Positions 63,131 through 64,000 of a stretch of DNA of 64,000 bases are shown here, piece after piece. Both the position numbers and the translations under genes were made by a program. The stretch lies in the NCBI GenBank assembly GCA_958298945.1, contig OY282605.1, positions 108,434,267 through 108,498,266 on the forward strand, written 5' to 3'. The notes beneath the pieces are model-generated. The model did not search any database. It saw only the letters and a list, made by a program, of their open reading frames with translations, and was not told the DNA's origin. Numbering within the stretch: the first letter of the stretch is position 1; every line of letters begins with the position of its first letter. The DNA is from Atherix ibis (Eukaryota; Arthropoda; Insecta; Diptera; Athericidae).

Positions 63131-63461
63131 TGAATAAAGAAATAATTACTTATTTACCAATACTTCTGAATCTAATGCGACAATTCTAACGATTAAATTA
63201 GCTAATAAGTTTCGTAGCCATCGTACTACCTTTAAATGAGGATGTGTATTGATTGGATAAATAATAAAGGATAAATTATTAGTTAAAGTAGCTATTAGGC
63301 ATAATATATTATACTGTGGCAATTGGATTAAAAAACTAAACCATTCATACAAGCAGTTATACAAACATGCACACACCATGCATACTGCACATGCTACACA
63401 TACACATTGGCATTCACTTGTACGCGGCTGAGCGCCATGTCAATGAATGTGCGTTGCGCGG
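63131..63461 (+). mobile_element. Truncated LTR of array unit 4
   Basis: Matches the LTR of unit 1 type up to GCGTTGCGCGGT, then jumps directly into the leader at GATAAGAACTG. The deletion junction shares only GT, which suggests end joining. Unit 5 (from 63804) restarts with a normal LTR of the same type and leaves the window. Confidence 0.75.
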
Positions 63462-64000
63462 TGATAAGAACTGTAATTTCTCAAATACGCAATTTGCTAA
63501 AAGCGTACTAAAGGCAAAAAAGAAGAAAATTATATTAACAGAATATATACATGAGCACAAATTGTCAGCGAAACAGCTGAAGAAAAACAAGGAAAGGAGA
63601 TTGTTATTTTGACTGGCAGTGCGTTTGTGTATGCACACGTACGTTATTTAGTTATTCGTGACGGGAATTTTGTTTCTGAAATTGCACTGACAGATAGAAC
63701 AGAGACAACAAAAGCAAAGGTGAACTTAACGCAACAGCAACAGTCAAACAGCAGCAGCAACATCGGCTAGCATAGAAGCTGAACATAAAGTGGCACACAT
63801 TAATGAATAAAGAAATAATTACTTATTTACCAATACTTCTGAATCTAATGCGACAATTCTAACGATTAAATTAGCTAATAAGTTTCGTAGCCATCGTACT
63901 ACCTTTAAATGAGGATGTGTATTGATTGGATAGATAATAAAGGATAAATTATTAGTTAAAGTAGCTATTAGGCATAATATATTATACTGTGGCAATTGGA

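Larger units (their letters stand above)
60228..64000 (+). repeat. Tandem array of about 966-bp LTR-plus-leader units, open at the right edge
   Basis: Units start (at CATTAATGAATAAAG) at 60228, 61193, 62159, 63125 and 63798, i.e. periods 965, 966, 966 and 673. By eye units are about 97-99% identical. Each full unit consists of a putative LTR (about 530 bp), an 18-nt primer-binding site and a leader of about 430 bp that joins the next LTR directly. Unit 4 lacks about 292 bp (the 3' part of the LTR, the primer site and the start of the leader), junction near 63461. Unit 5 is cut by the window end. No gag, protease, RT or integrase frame is present. The repeated 77-codon - strand ORF (60249, 61214, 62180, 63146) lies antisense inside the LTR and has no recognisable domain. 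Confidence 0.93.

Noticed and set aside
60249..63379. Repeated 77-codon - strand ORF starting MVCACLYNCLYEW in each array unit
   Set aside because: It lies antisense inside the putative LTR, its repetition simply follows the tandem array, and no domain or codon bias supports a protein.
60228..64000. CRISPR-like or rRNA/satellite array
   Set aside because: Units are nearly 1 kb, lack short spacers, and contain LTR termini and a primer-binding site; no rRNA sequence is present.

Overview
This is a eukaryotic, AT-rich (by eye about three quarters A+T) window from an insect, most likely a cyclorrhaphan fly. It has spliced genes with short GT-AG introns, mariner, Tc1-like, hAT and jockey/R1-like elements, and an insect neuropeptide gene. 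The species cannot be fixed from the sequence alone. Protein-coding sequence is sparse: I can support three host genes, and everything else is transposon debris, simple repeats and non-coding DNA.

Host genes. (1) Two + strand exons (30005-30165 and 32236-32295) encode the C-terminal part of a prohormone-4 / IDLSRF-like neuropeptide precursor, with a complete LDL-receptor class A module. The 5' exons were not found. (2) AIMP1 (p43/EMAP II-type subunit of the multi-tRNA-synthetase complex) lies on the - strand, 56332 to 55376, in two exons. (3) CCT8 (theta subunit of the TRiC/CCT chaperonin) lies on the + strand, 56972-58818, in three coding exons. AIMP1 and CCT8 are head-to-head across about 640 bp.

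Layout. 1-32 kb is a graveyard of mobile elements in AT-rich non-coding DNA: two mariner relics at the left edge, a Tc1-like relic with a scrambled patch (4.4-5.4 kb), jockey pieces (about 6.0, 16.8, 20.7 and 31.1-32.1 kb), a full-length but dead mariner (9545-10675) with an internally deleted sibling (14382-15004), an R1-like LINE tail (23.1-23.9 kb) followed by a 17-bp minisatellite, a near-perfect 113-nt hairpin (25.85 kb), a doubled small inverted-repeat element (27.0-27.5 kb) and a mariner with roughly 90-bp inverted ends (28411-29494). 32.3-50.6 kb is an 18-kb gene-free AT desert downstream of the neuropeptide gene, with microsatellites and one transposase relic. 50.7-55 kb is a nested element cluster: LINE endonuclease piece, Tc1-like relic, a complete-ended hAT with 8-bp target duplication carrying a nested pogo-like miniature element, and a 308-bp MITE. 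After the AIMP1/CCT8 pair, 60.2-64.0 kb is a tandem array of about 966-bp units running off the right edge.

The most unusual structure is that array. Each full unit is an apparent LTR followed by an 18-nt primer-binding site matching the 3' end of tRNA-Trp and a short leader, joined directly to the next LTR with no gag/pol between. Diagnostic variants in LTR and leader form a mosaic across units, which points to unequal exchange or template switching. I saw no RNA genes, CRISPR arrays or bacterial-type operons.
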